Positions 56,480 to 64,000 of a stretch of 64,000 nucleotides of DNA are shown here, piece by piece. Source of the DNA: Streptomyces sp. LHD-70 (lineage in GTDB: Bacteria > Actinomycetota > Actinomycetes > Streptomycetales > Streptomycetaceae); NCBI RefSeq assembly GCF_031157275.1, contig NZ_JAVIFW010000002.1:248001-312000 (forward strand). The letters are read 5' to 3'. A model generated the notes under the pieces. That model was given only the letters and a program-made list of their open reading frames with translations, was not told the DNA's origin and did not search any database. Made by a program: the position numbers and the translations under genes. How positions within the stretch are numbered: the first letter of the stretch is position 1; every line of letters starts with the position of its first letter.

Positions 56480-57838
56480 ATGGTCGAACCGCTCTCGCCC
56501 GCACCGCCCCGTGAGGCCGCCGGAGCGTCCTCGCGCCCGGTCGAGCGCCGACGGGCCTGGCTGATCGCCGCGATGATCGTGACGTTCATGCTCATCAACT
56601 ACGCGGACAAGTCCGTCCTCGGGCTCGCGGCCGTGCCGATCATGGACGAGCTGGGCATCAGCAACAGCACGTACGGGATGGTCTCCAGTTCGTTCGCGCT
56701 GCTGTTCAGCCTGTCGGGGCTGATCGTCGGCTTCGTCTCGACGCGTCTGTCCAGCAGGGTGCTGCTCTTCACCATGGCCGTGCTGTGGGCGGTGGCTCAG
56801 CTGCCGGTGCTGTTCGTGGCCTCGGTGCCGGCGCTGGTGGCGGGGCGCGTGCTGCTCGGAGCGGCGGAGGGGCCCGCGGCCTCGATGTCGATGCACGCGC
56901 TGTACAAGTGGTTTCCGGCGGACCGCCGGGGCCTGCCGTCGGCGCTCCAGATCAGCGGCGCCGCCCTGGGCATGCTGATCGCGGCGCCGGTCGTGACCTG
57001 GCTGATCACCGGCTTCGGATGGCGCTCCGCGTTCGCGGTGCTCGCGGTGGTGAGCCTGGTGTGGAGCCTGGTCTGGTGGCGGGTGGGACACGACGGCCCG
57101 TACGACGAGAAGCGGGCGCCCGGCGCGGCCGCGCATCCGTCTGCCGACGCCGCGCGGGCGTCGGCACCCGGGCAGCGTCTGCCGTACCGGCGACTGCTGC
57201 TGAGCGGCACGGTGCTCGGAAGCATCGCCTCCGCCTTCGGCGCCTCCTGGGCTCTGGCGTGGAGTCACGCCTGGCTGCCGGTCTACCTCCGCACGCAGCG
57301 CGACATGACGCCGGGCACGGCGGCCACGCTCATCAGCGGGGTCTCCGCCTTCAGCCTGATCCTGCTGCTCTCGGTGCCCCCACTGCTCGACCGGCTGCAC
57401 CGGCGGGGCCTCTCGCGCCGGTGGGCGAACGGCGCACCGCAGGGTGCCGCGGTGCTGGTCGCGGCCGTGGCCATGGCCGCCTTCCCGTTCGCCGGCGACG
57501 GGTGGGTCCACCTCGTCCTGCTCGCCGTGGCGTTCGGCGGGCACGCCATCGTCTTCCCGCTGCACTACATGACCGCGTCCGCCGTGACCCCGCCGCTCCA
57601 ACGCGGGGCGGTGTTCGGCATCGTGGCCGCGACCGGCACGCTGCCGGGGCTCGTCGCCCCGTATGTGACCGGGCATCTGCTGGACTCCGCCGCCTCGCAG
57701 AGCGCCGGTTACACCCAGGCCTTCCAGCTGTCCGCCGTCGTCATGCTGGTCTGCGGTCTTGTGGCACTGGCCACCATCCGGCCGGAGCGGGACGCACGGC
57801 GCCTCGGCCTGACCGAAGGGGCCGTCCCTGCCTCCTGA
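56480..57838 (+). CDS. MFS transporter, anion:cation symporter (ACS) type
   Basis: 452 residues with twelve membrane helices split by a central loop at about 215-240. The first helix reads AMIVTFMLINYADKSVLGLAAVPIM, typical of ACS-family carriers of organic anions such as aromatic acids or hexuronates. RLSSR and GAAEGPAASM lie in the expected loops. CAGGAG precedes the ATG at 56480. With the ligase, dehydrogenase and CoA-transferase genes downstream it probably imports the carboxylic acid these enzymes use. The stop lies in the first unit of a tandem repeat. Confidence 0.9.
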   Translation: MVEPLSPAPPREAAGASSRPVERRRAWLIAAMIVTFMLINYADKSVLGLAAVPIMDELGISNSTYGMVSSSFALLFSLSGLIVGFVSTRLSSRVLLFTMAVLWAVAQLPVLFVASVPALVAGRVLLGAAEGPAASMSMHALYKWFPADRRGLPSALQISGAALGMLIAAPVVTWLITGFGWRSAFAVLAVVSLVWSLVWWRVGHDGPYDEKRAPGAAAHPSADAARASAPGQRLPYRRLLLSGTVLGSIASAFGASWALAWSHAWLPVYLRTQRDMTPGTAATLISGVSAFSLILLLSVPPLLDRLHRRGLSRRWANGAPQGAAVLVAAVAMAAFPFAGDGWVHLVLLAVAFGGHAIVFPLHYMTASAVTPPLQRGAVFGIVAATGTLPGLVAPYVTGHLLDSAASQSAGYTQAFQLSAVVMLVCGLVALATIRPERDARRLGLTEGAVPAS

Positions 57839-57886
57839 GGTCTCCCCGAGGTCTCCCGAGGTCTCCCGAGGTCTCCTGAGGTCTCA
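57837..57886. repeat. Five tandem GAGGTCTC-type units
   Basis: GAGGTCTCCCC, GAGGTCTCCC, GAGGTCTCCC, GAGGTCTCCT and GAGGTCTCAG follow each other, starting in the MFS stop codon and ending in the stop codon of the broken TetR gene on the other strand. Confidence 0.9.
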
Positions 57887-58254
57887 GGCGGACGGCTCGA
57901 AGCCGCTGGCCGAGTACCTCCCGCGCACCGCGAGATCGAGCAGCATGCGCACGACCTCCTCGGCGGACAGATACGGGGATTCCTGCTCGACCCACCAGCG
58001 CAGTACGGCGATCCGCTCGCCCACCCACACCCGGGCGAGCAGATCGGGGTCGACGCGCGACCGGACCGCGTTGCGCCGCCCGCGGGCGCGGAACTCCTCC
58101 CCCGGAGCATCTCCAGGAGCGGCCTGCCGGTGAAGCCGACGGCACTGTCCGCCACCGAAGGGGCCAGGCGCCCAGCCAGCCCGTCGAGGAGATCCACCCA
58201 CGGGCCCCATCGCTCCGGCTGCGCGCACAGCCCAAGGAGACCTTGACACTCCAT
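57884..58254 (-). pseudogene. TetR-family regulator remnant (N-terminus lost, one frameshift)
   Basis: Two frames together give a TetR C-terminal ligand domain. Frame one runs from 58254 (PERWGPWVDLLDGLAGRLA ... GRPLLEMLRG); frame two continues EEFRARGRRNAVRS ... LARVWVGERIAVLRWWVEQ and ends GRYSASGFEPSA. They join at a G run (C5 on the plus strand, 58099-58103) where one more G would restore the frame. The DNA-binding helix-turn-helix is absent, and a TAA lies two codons upstream of 58254. The regulator is therefore dead unless the frameshift is a sequencing error and the domain lies elsewhere. It probably once controlled this catabolic module. Confidence 0.8.
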
Positions 58255-58386
58255 AAGTTACTGAACAAGCTGTACGGAAACGATTGGGTCGTACGCATTC
58301 GGGATCCCGCCCTACGTGGGCGGTCCCGCCCGCCGCCCCTCTCAGTCCTCTTCAGCCCTCACTCCACCGTTCGGGAGCAGCTCTCC

Positions 58387-59952
58387 ATGAACCTCGGCAC
58401 CTACCTCTCGCGCAGTGCTCGCTACTGGCCCCAGGCCCCGGCCCTCGTGTCCGGGGACCGCTCCTGGAGCTTCACCGAGCTGGACCGCGCCACCGACCGG
58501 CTGGCCTCCGCCCTCACCGCCCGCGGCCTGCGCCCCGGCGACGCGGTGGCCTCGCTCGCGTGGAACCGCGGCGAGCTCGTGGAGGTCGAATTCGGCCTGT
58601 ACAAGGCCGGGTTGACGCGCGCGCCGATCAACGCCCGCCTCGGGCGCGGCGAGATCGAGCACATCCTGCGCTACGCCCCCGTACGGGTCCTGATCTTCGA
58701 CGCCGCCCACCGCGAGGACGCCCTCGCCGCCATCGCCGCGGCCGGCACCGGCTGCCTCCCCGTCCCGCTGGACGGCACACCGGAACCCGGTTCAAACGAA
58801 GTCGCGTACGAGACGCTGCTTGCCGCGGGCGACGAGGCGCCGTTCCGCGTCGAGGTGGACGAGTCGGAGCCGTGCGTCCTGAACTTCACCTCCGGGTCGA
58901 CGGGAGCGCTGAAGGCCGCGGTCCAGACGGTCGGCAACCGGCTCGCGAACATGCGCAAGCTGCTGATGTCCGACGAGTCCCGGCCCCGGCCCGGGAGCCG
59001 CTACCTCGCCTGCGGGCCCATCACGCACGCCACCGGCATGGGCCTGCTCGCCGGTGTCTTCGGCGGCTCGACCACGTACGTCCTGCCCGCCTGGAACCCG
59101 CGCACTTTCCTGGAGACGGTGGAGAAGGAACGCATCACCGCCACGTTCCTCGTCCCCGCCATGGTGAACACGGTGCTCGCCGAGCCCGGCGCCGAGCGGT
59201 ACGACCTGTCCTCGCTCACGAGCGTGCGCATCGGCGGCGCCCCCATCTCGCCCCAACGCCTGCGCGACGCCGTGGACTTCTTCGGGCCCGTGGTCGCCCA
59301 GGGGTACGGCCTCGGCGAGACCACCAGCGTGGTCGCGGGCCTCAGCGCCGACGAGATCGCCCACGCGGTCAAGGCGGACCCCGAGCTGCTGCAGTCGTGC
59401 GGACGTGCCTCCTACGACACCGAGATACGGGTCGTCGACGAGGCGGGCCGCGAGCTTGCGCCGCGTGCGGTCGGCGAGATCATCGTGCGCGGACCCGACT
59501 GCGTACGCGCGTACTGGCAGGAGCCGGAGCTGTCCGCGGAGGCGTTCCGGGACGGCTGGGTGCACACCGGCGACCTGGCCTGGATGCGGGAGGACGGCTA
59601 TCTCTTCCTCGTCGACCGCAAGAAGGACATGATCATCTCGGGTGGCTTCAACATCTACAGCACCGAGGTCGAGGCCGCGCTCTACGAGCATCCCGGCGTC
59701 CGGGAGGCCTGCGTCGTCGGCGTCCCCGACGAAAAGTGGGGCGAGGCCGTCAAGGCCGTCGTCGTCACGCAGTCCGGCGCGTCCCTCACCGCCGAGGACC
59801 TGATCGCCTTCTGCGCCGAGCGCCTGGACCGGCTCAAGAAGCCCCGTTCCGTCGACTTCGTGGCCGAGCTGCCGCACAACCGCAACGGCAAGCTCGACCG
59901 CAAGGCCGTGCGCGAGCCGTACTGGGCGGGCGCCGCCCGCCGCGTCAACTGA
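58387..59952 (+). CDS. AMP-dependent acyl-CoA synthetase/ligase
   Basis: 521 residues of the ANL superfamily. Motifs in order: LNFTSGSTGALKAA (ATP loop; Ala in place of the usual Pro before Lys), GYGLGETTS, WVHTGDLAWMREDGYLFLVDR, KKDMIISGGFNIYSTEVE, and the C-terminal catalytic Lys in NRNGKLDRK. It activates a carboxylic acid as acyl-AMP and then acyl-CoA. The ATG at 58387 begins MNLGTYLSRSARYWP; GGGAG lies about 12 bases upstream. The next gene starts 34 bases after its stop. Chain length or aromatic preference cannot be read. Confidence 0.93.
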   Translation: MNLGTYLSRSARYWPQAPALVSGDRSWSFTELDRATDRLASALTARGLRPGDAVASLAWNRGELVEVEFGLYKAGLTRAPINARLGRGEIEHILRYAPVRVLIFDAAHREDALAAIAAAGTGCLPVPLDGTPEPGSNEVAYETLLAAGDEAPFRVEVDESEPCVLNFTSGSTGALKAAVQTVGNRLANMRKLLMSDESRPRPGSRYLACGPITHATGMGLLAGVFGGSTTYVLPAWNPRTFLETVEKERITATFLVPAMVNTVLAEPGAERYDLSSLTSVRIGGAPISPQRLRDAVDFFGPVVAQGYGLGETTSVVAGLSADEIAHAVKADPELLQSCGRASYDTEIRVVDEAGRELAPRAVGEIIVRGPDCVRAYWQEPELSAEAFRDGWVHTGDLAWMREDGYLFLVDRKKDMIISGGFNIYSTEVEAALYEHPGVREACVVGVPDEKWGEAVKAVVVTQSGASLTAEDLIAFCAERLDRLKKPRSVDFVAELPHNRNGKLDRKAVREPYWAGAARRVN

Positions 59953-59986
59953 CCTTCGCCCTCACCCTGTTGCCCCAGGAGCACCC

Positions 59987-61183
59987 GTGTCCTTCTCCCT
60001 TCGCCCCACGTACGACGATCCGCGCACGGCCGAACTCGTCGAGCGGCTGCGCGACTACCTCGACGGCGAACTCGCCGACTACGAGCGCGAGCGCGGCATC
60101 ACCCCGAGCACCCGCCTGACCCGCGCCGACCTCGAACCGGTCTGGCGCCGCAGCCGCGAACTCGGCTTCTACGGCATCCACCTGCCCGAGGAGTACGGCG
60201 GGCAGAACCTCACCTACACCCAGCTCGCCGCCCTGAAGGAGGAGGTCGGGGCGAGCGGACGGGTCCTGTCGCACTGCGTCCTGGGCGACATGGGCGGGCC
60301 GCTGCGCGCGGGCGACATCCTCAAGTACGCCACCCAGCACCAGCTGGACACCTACCTGCTGCCGCTGATCCGTGGCGAGCGCGCCTGCTGCTTCTCCCTG
60401 ACCGAGACCGACGCGGGCTCGGACGTCCGCTCCATGCGCACCGTGGCCGTCCCCGACGGTGACGGCTACCGGCTGACCGGGCACAAGGTCTTCTCCTCCG
60501 CGGGCCCGTTCGCCGACTTCGCGATCGTCGTCGCCCGCATGGCCGGAACCGGTGAACAGGAGGGCGACAAGCCGCTGTTCTCCGCGTTCCTGGTGGACCT
60601 CGACAGCCCCGGCTGCCGCGTCGAGGACGGGGCGACGCCGATGTCCGGGGAGCACATCGAGAGCGACATCGTCCTCGACGACTGCTACGTCCCCGCCGCC
60701 AACCTCCTCGGCGAGGAGGGCAAGGGGATGCGGATCGCGCTCGGCCGGGTGACCACCAACCGCCTGCTGCACTGCCCCACCGTCCTCGGCGCCACCCGCC
60801 GCGCCCTCGCCCTCACCCTGGACCGCACCCGGACCCGCAAGGTCGCCGGCGGCCAGCCGCTGCTCATGCTGCAGGCCATCCAGCACAAGGTCGCCGACAT
60901 GGCCACCGAGCTCTACGCCGCGCGCTCCATGACGTACGCCGCGCTCGCCGCGCTCGACGAGGGCCGCGAGGTCCACGCCGAGGCGTTCATGTGCAAGCTG
61001 TTCGTCGCCGAGTCCGCCTTCCGCATCCTCGACGAGGCCGTGCAGATCCACGGCAAGGAGGGGCTCACCCAGGGCAACGAGATCGAGTACCTCTTCCGCA
61101 AGATCCGCATGTTCCGCGTGCTCACCGGCACTTCGGAGATCCAGCGCAACGGCATCGCCAAGCTGCTCGCCTTCCACCACTGA
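59987..61183 (+). CDS. Acyl-CoA dehydrogenase
   Basis: 398 residues, the FAD-dependent enzyme that forms the alpha-beta double bond of an acyl-CoA. Marks are the FAD segment CCFSLTETDAGSDV, the second signature QIHGKEGLTQGNEIEYLFR and the end GTSEIQRNGIAKLLAF. The catalytic base position lies near GNEIEYL, but the exact Glu cannot be fixed without alignment. GTG start with AGGAG 5 bases upstream. It lies between the ligase and CoA-transferase genes in one operon. Confidence 0.94.
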   Translation: MSFSLRPTYDDPRTAELVERLRDYLDGELADYERERGITPSTRLTRADLEPVWRRSRELGFYGIHLPEEYGGQNLTYTQLAALKEEVGASGRVLSHCVLGDMGGPLRAGDILKYATQHQLDTYLLPLIRGERACCFSLTETDAGSDVRSMRTVAVPDGDGYRLTGHKVFSSAGPFADFAIVVARMAGTGEQEGDKPLFSAFLVDLDSPGCRVEDGATPMSGEHIESDIVLDDCYVPAANLLGEEGKGMRIALGRVTTNRLLHCPTVLGATRRALALTLDRTRTRKVAGGQPLLMLQAIQHKVADMATELYAARSMTYAALAALDEGREVHAEAFMCKLFVAESAFRILDEAVQIHGKEGLTQGNEIEYLFRKIRMFRVLTGTSEIQRNGIAKLLAFHH

Positions 61184-61222
61184 CCCCACCCCCGCTCTCG
61201 TCCTGGGAAGGCACCCTCCTCC

Positions 61223-62380
61223 GTGACCACCACACCCCCGCGCTGGTCCGCCCTGACCGGCAAGCGCGTCCTCGACCTGTCCCGGCTGCTGCCGGGTCCG
61301 TACGCGACCTCGATGCTCGCCGACCTCGGCGCGGACGTCATCAAGGTCGAGGACCCCGCCGGCGGCGACCCCCTCCGGTTCGCCCCGCCCCTGTTCGACA
61401 CGCTCAACCGCAACAAGCGCTCGCTCGCCCTCGACCTGCGCACCGACCACGGCCGGGAGACCTTCCTGCGCCTCGCGCGCACCGCCGACGCGGTGGTGGA
61501 GAGCTTCCGCCCGGGCGTACTCGACCGTCTCGGCCTCGGCTTCGACGCCCTGCACGCGGTCAACCCGCGGCTCGTCCTGTGCTCCCTCACCGGGTACGGG
61601 CAGACCGGCCCGTACGCCACGAAGCCCGGCCACGAGCTCAACTTCCTCGGGCTTTCCGGCTTCTTCGCCGTGCCCGGCCGCCTCGACGGCACCGTCACCC
61701 GGCCCGGCGTCCGCGTCGGCGACATGGCGGGGGCCATGCACGCCGCCCTCGCCCTCACCGCCGCCCTCGGCGGGGGCGGGGGCGGCAGCGAGGGCGAGGG
61801 CGGCGGCGGGGGCGAGGGGCAGCACATCGACGTCTCCCTCAGCGAGTCCGTCACCGCCTGGTGCTCGCTGTTCGCCCTCCCGCTCCTCGGCGTCGAAGAC
61901 CCTCTGGCGGCCGGTCTCGTGCAGGGCGACAACGACGTCTTCACCACGGCCGACGGCCACCTGCTGTCGCTCGCCACCTTCGAGGACAAGTTCTGGCACC
62001 GGCTGCGCACCCGGCTCACCCCCGAGTTCCCCGAGTACCCCGCGCTCGACAGCCCGGCCCACGACCGGCGGGCCGACCGCACGGCCGCCAAGGAGGAGGT
62101 CCACGACCTGCTGGTGAACGTCTTCGCGGCGCGCGACCACGCGTGGTGGTCCCAGGTGCTCACGGAGATCGACGCACCCTGGGCACCGGTGTTCACCCGC
62201 CCCGACGCTCTCCTGACCGACCCCCACACCACCGCCCGCGACCTCTTCGGCAAGCCCGACGGAGACGGTGCCACACCGCAGGCCCGCTTCCCCGTGACGT
62301 TCGGCGCGGGTCTCGACACCTTCCGCCGGCCCGCCCCCGCCCTCGGCGAGCACACCGAGGACCTGCTCGACGAATTGTGA
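61223..62380 (+). CDS. CaiB/BaiF family III CoA-transferase
   Basis: 385 residues. Family marks: GKRVLDLSRLLPGPYATSMLADLGADVIKVE at the start (seen in two parts), NRNKRSLALDL, LTGYGQTGPYA, the catalytic Asp in RVGDMAGAMHAA, and GEHTEDLLDEL at the end. It moves CoA between carboxylic acids, or acts as a racemase in related proteins. A Gly/Glu/Ser low-complexity insertion (about residues 181-198) breaks the domain where relatives have a short loop. GTG start at 61223, 39 bases after the dehydrogenase stop. Confidence 0.93.
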   Translation: MTTTPPRWSALTGKRVLDLSRLLPGPYATSMLADLGADVIKVEDPAGGDPLRFAPPLFDTLNRNKRSLALDLRTDHGRETFLRLARTADAVVESFRPGVLDRLGLGFDALHAVNPRLVLCSLTGYGQTGPYATKPGHELNFLGLSGFFAVPGRLDGTVTRPGVRVGDMAGAMHAALALTAALGGGGGGSEGEGGGGGEGQHIDVSLSESVTAWCSLFALPLLGVEDPLAAGLVQGDNDVFTTADGHLLSLATFEDKFWHRLRTRLTPEFPEYPALDSPAHDRRADRTAAKEEVHDLLVNVFAARDHAWWSQVLTEIDAPWAPVFTRPDALLTDPHTTARDLFGKPDGDGATPQARFPVTFGAGLDTFRRPAPALGEHTEDLLDEL

Positions 62381-62546
62381 CCGTGCGTGACGCCGGGTCG
62401 CCCGACAGTGCGTTCACATGATGTCGGTCTTGTGCTTCTTTCCCGTCGGGGCCATGGAACCCGGACGAGGGCGCCCATCTCGCTGTTCGACACCTCCGAG
62501 GCCCGTGATAACACGGTGTGATCAACTCGAAGGAGAGTACGGCCTC

Positions 62547-63197
62547 ATGGGCATATTCAGCCGTCGTCAGACCGCCGCCGTCGAGCGGCCGCAGCTCGCT
62601 GGGTCCCGTGCGACTGCGCAGGGCGGTGCCGGTGGTGTCGCGCTCGCTCCTGCTCTTCGGGCGCTGACCGGGCACTGGAGCATCGACGGGCCGCACAGCC
62701 GGATCGGGTTCTCCGTGCGGCACGCGATGGTCACGACCGTGCGGGGTGCGTTCGGTGACTACGACAGCGCCCTGTACTTCGACGGGGACCGGCCCTCCGA
62801 GTCGCGGGCCGAGCTGGTCATCCGGGTCGCGAGTGTGGACACCGGGGTCGAGCAGCGGGACGCGCATCTCATCGGTGCGGACTTCTTCGACGCGCACCGC
62901 TTCCCGGAGATGGCGTTCCGCTCGACCTCCGCCGTGCACGAGGGCGGGGAGAGCTTCCGTATGACGGGGAATCTCACCATCCGCGACGTGACCCGGCCCG
63001 TCGACCTGCAGCTCGACTACCTCGGCTCGGTGCTTGACCCCTTCGGCTACGAACGGGCGGGATTCGACGGGACCACCACCATCGACCGCACCGACTGGGG
63101 GCTCGTCTACAACCAGCGGCTCGCCGCGGGCGGCACGATGGTGAGCGAGAGGGTCCGGCTGCAGTTCGACATCTCCGCGGTGCGGTCCGCGGCCTAG
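62547..63197 (+). CDS. YceI family protein
   Basis: 216 residues. An N-terminal extension (1-45) is followed by a YceI lipocalin-like barrel: HWSIDGPHSRIGFSVRHAMV, RGAFGDYDS, VDTGVEQRDAHLIGADFFDAHRFPEMAF and TIRDVTRPVDLQL. Such proteins bind isoprenoid or fatty-acyl ligands in the barrel. Here no signal peptide is seen, so it is likely cytoplasmic. AAGGAGAG lies 9 bases before the ATG. It is monocistronic. Confidence 0.92.
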   Translation: MGIFSRRQTAAVERPQLAGSRATAQGGAGGVALAPALRALTGHWSIDGPHSRIGFSVRHAMVTTVRGAFGDYDSALYFDGDRPSESRAELVIRVASVDTGVEQRDAHLIGADFFDAHRFPEMAFRSTSAVHEGGESFRMTGNLTIRDVTRPVDLQLDYLGSVLDPFGYERAGFDGTTTIDRTDWGLVYNQRLAAGGTMVSERVRLQFDISAVRSAA

Positions 63198-63207
63198 GCC
63201 GGGCGGG

Positions 63208-63483
63208 CTACGCGTCCAGGTTCTTCGACTTCCGTACGGCGGCGGCCAGTTGCTCCACGACGTACAGGGCCGCGGCGGTGCTCACGTACGCGACGAGGGT
63301 CTCGGGCCTCTTGTCCAGCTTCACCGTGCGGCCCCGGTCGTCCTTGAAGGACCACGGGCCACCGCTGCCGCCCTCACCCATCCGCGAACTCCCCTGCTCC
63401 TCCCCACCGTTCCCGCACCCGGCGAGCAACGGCCCGAGCGCAAGCGCCCCACCCATGGCCAGCAGGCTGCGGCCCGTGCACAC
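63208..63483 (-). pseudogene. Substrate-binding lipoprotein collapsed by internal deletion
   Basis: The N-terminal part reads SLLAMGGALALGPLLAGCG (lipobox LAGC), a short linker, then WSFKDDRGRTVKLDKRPETLVAYVSTAAALY, as at the start of FecB/TroA-type metal or siderophore-binding proteins. Straight after this comes VVEQLAAAVRKSKNLDA, which looks like the very end of the same family. The 200-250 residues of the two binding lobes are missing in frame. The product, about 91 residues, could still be exported but cannot bind a ligand in the normal way. The start (GTG 63483 or ATG 63456) is uncertain. Confidence 0.65.
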
Positions 63484-63820
63484 GGCGGCCGCGACTCCGT
63501 CTGCGACGCTGAGCGCATGCTGCTGCCCCTCTCCGCCCGGCTCTGGGCGGAGGACCTCTCCGCCCCGTTGCAGTTCCAGGACTTCGACGCCGGGAGCCCA
63601 GCCGCCCGTCAGTTGCTCGAGCGGCTCCGTGGATGTGTGGCCCGGTGAGCCGGGGGCTGCTCCGGTAGGGTTGCCCGTCCACGCAGTGGCAGGAGAACGG
63701 GAGGTGAGACCCATCAACGCTGCAGCAAGTCGGGTGCTCTCGCCTCGTCATGGTGTGGCTGCCGGGTGGCGGCGGCCTTGAGGGTGCCCTTTCACTTCGC
63801 GTAAAGGTGCATGTCCTTTC
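63484..63820. other. Gap with one doubtful short ORF
   Basis: 337 bases. An ATG at 63517 opens a 43-codon frame (MLLPLSARLWAEDLSA ... RLRGCVAR) ending at 63648, with coding-like third-position GC but no ribosome site or known family. The rest, including a stretch of lower GC near 63780-63820, shows nothing recognisable beyond a probable promoter for the next gene. Confidence 0.4.
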
Positions 63821-64000
63821 ATGGTTTCTCCCTCTCACACCGATGTCTCGCCCTCCGTCGTCGATCAACTCCGGCGGGCCGGCTGCGTGTTCGCCGAGGA
63901 CGAGGCTCGGCTGATCTTTTCCGTGGCCCGGGACGAGGGCGACGTCGGCGTCATGGTCGAACAGCGGGTGCGCGGGCTGCCGTTGGAGCAGGTGGTCGGG
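63821..64000 (+). CDS. Putative protein N5-glutamine methyltransferase (HemK-like), N-terminal part
   Basis: The frame opens with ATG at 63821 and runs past the window end (60 codons seen). The segment LRRAGCVFAEDEARLIFSVA and MVEQRVRGLPLEQVVG matches the N-terminal helical domain of HemK/PrmC-like methyltransferases, in which a G.PL.hv.G segment precedes the AdoMet domain. It is separate from the prmC at 42867, so it would be the second such paralogue. AAAGGTG lies about 11 bases before the start. Confidence 0.7.
   Translation, partial: MVSPSHTDVSPSVVDQLRRAGCVFAEDEARLIFSVARDEGDVGVMVEQRVRGLPLEQVVG

Noticed and set aside
57709..57884. Extension of the minus-strand TetR-remnant frame into the MFS gene
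   Set aside because: The other frame of the remnant ends at 57884. The extension is antisense to the MFS C-terminus and passes through the tandem repeat.
56097..62400. Integrated element bounded by a tRNA 3'-end repeat
   Set aside because: No second copy of the tRNA-Arg 3' end, no integrase and no plasmid genes were seen in the window.
63517..63648. 43-codon ORF on the plus strand
   Set aside because: No ribosome site or known family, and it lies between decayed sequence and a new gene. It is mentioned only in the gap entry.

Overview
The window is high-GC actinobacterial chromosome and reads as Streptomyces core genome. The evidence is the polarisome and cytoskeleton pair scy-filP, the mismatch-repair nuclease nucS, the atpIBEFHAGDC operon ending in a DUF2550 gene, and the run wecA-like / SHMT / LMW-phosphatase-like / sua5 / prmC / prfA / rpmE / LCP / rho / thrB / thrC / hom / lysA. 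From memory this matches the block around SCO5350-SCO5400 of S. coelicolor, read in reverse; no alignment was run.

Layout. 1-2.9 kb: the tail of a MarR-like regulator, an OmpR-type two-component system, and a divergent secreted PepSY protein. 2.9-5.8 kb: propionate/methylmalonyl-CoA functions (meaB, thiolase, methylmalonyl-CoA epimerase). 5.9-11.1 kb: two giant coiled-coil genes, scy and filP. 11.2-16.3 kb: two paralogous ABC-2 ATPase/permease pairs flanking an uncharacterised gene. 16.3-26.9 kb: housekeeping and regulatory genes, including an LLM oxidoreductase, nucS, a membrane-anchored STAND-type ATPase, a STAS protein, a hydroxyacyl-CoA dehydrogenase, a cobalamin adenosyltransferase and a NarL-type two-component system. 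27.0-29.0 kb: a secreted GH18 chitinase with a classical direct-repeat operator. 29.0-37.5 kb: the ATP synthase operon (minus strand). 37.9-38.2 kb: a small secreted cysteine protein that interrupts conserved synteny. 38.4-55.9 kb: an all-minus housekeeping stretch covering cell-wall polymer initiation, translation termination and modification, rho, and aspartate-family amino acids. It ends with an ArgS paralogue that has no catalytic domain and an orphan response regulator. 56.1 kb: tRNA-Arg(CCG). 56.5-62.4 kb: an accessory-looking catabolic module (MFS importer, acyl-CoA ligase, acyl-CoA dehydrogenase, CoA-transferase) with the wreck of a TetR regulator inside it. 62.5-64 kb: a YceI protein, a collapsed substrate-binding lipoprotein and the start of a glutamine-methyltransferase-like gene.

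How parts work together. The methylmalonyl-CoA genes and the PduO-type adenosyltransferase serve the same B12-dependent route. prmC modifies the release factor encoded by prfA next to it. The WecA-like enzyme and the LCP protein could start and finish wall-polymer attachment. The catabolic module would import an organic acid, activate it to a CoA ester and oxidise it.

The most unusual signals are: the catalytic-domain-less ArgS paralogue sitting at the usual argS position beside a tRNA-Arg gene; a phosphatase-family protein with Ser at the nucleophile position; an 18-codon ORF wedged exactly between prmC and sua5; a motif shared by the tails of an ABC ATPase and its permease; and two decayed genes near the right end. 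No CRISPR array, insertion sequence, rRNA or prophage was seen.
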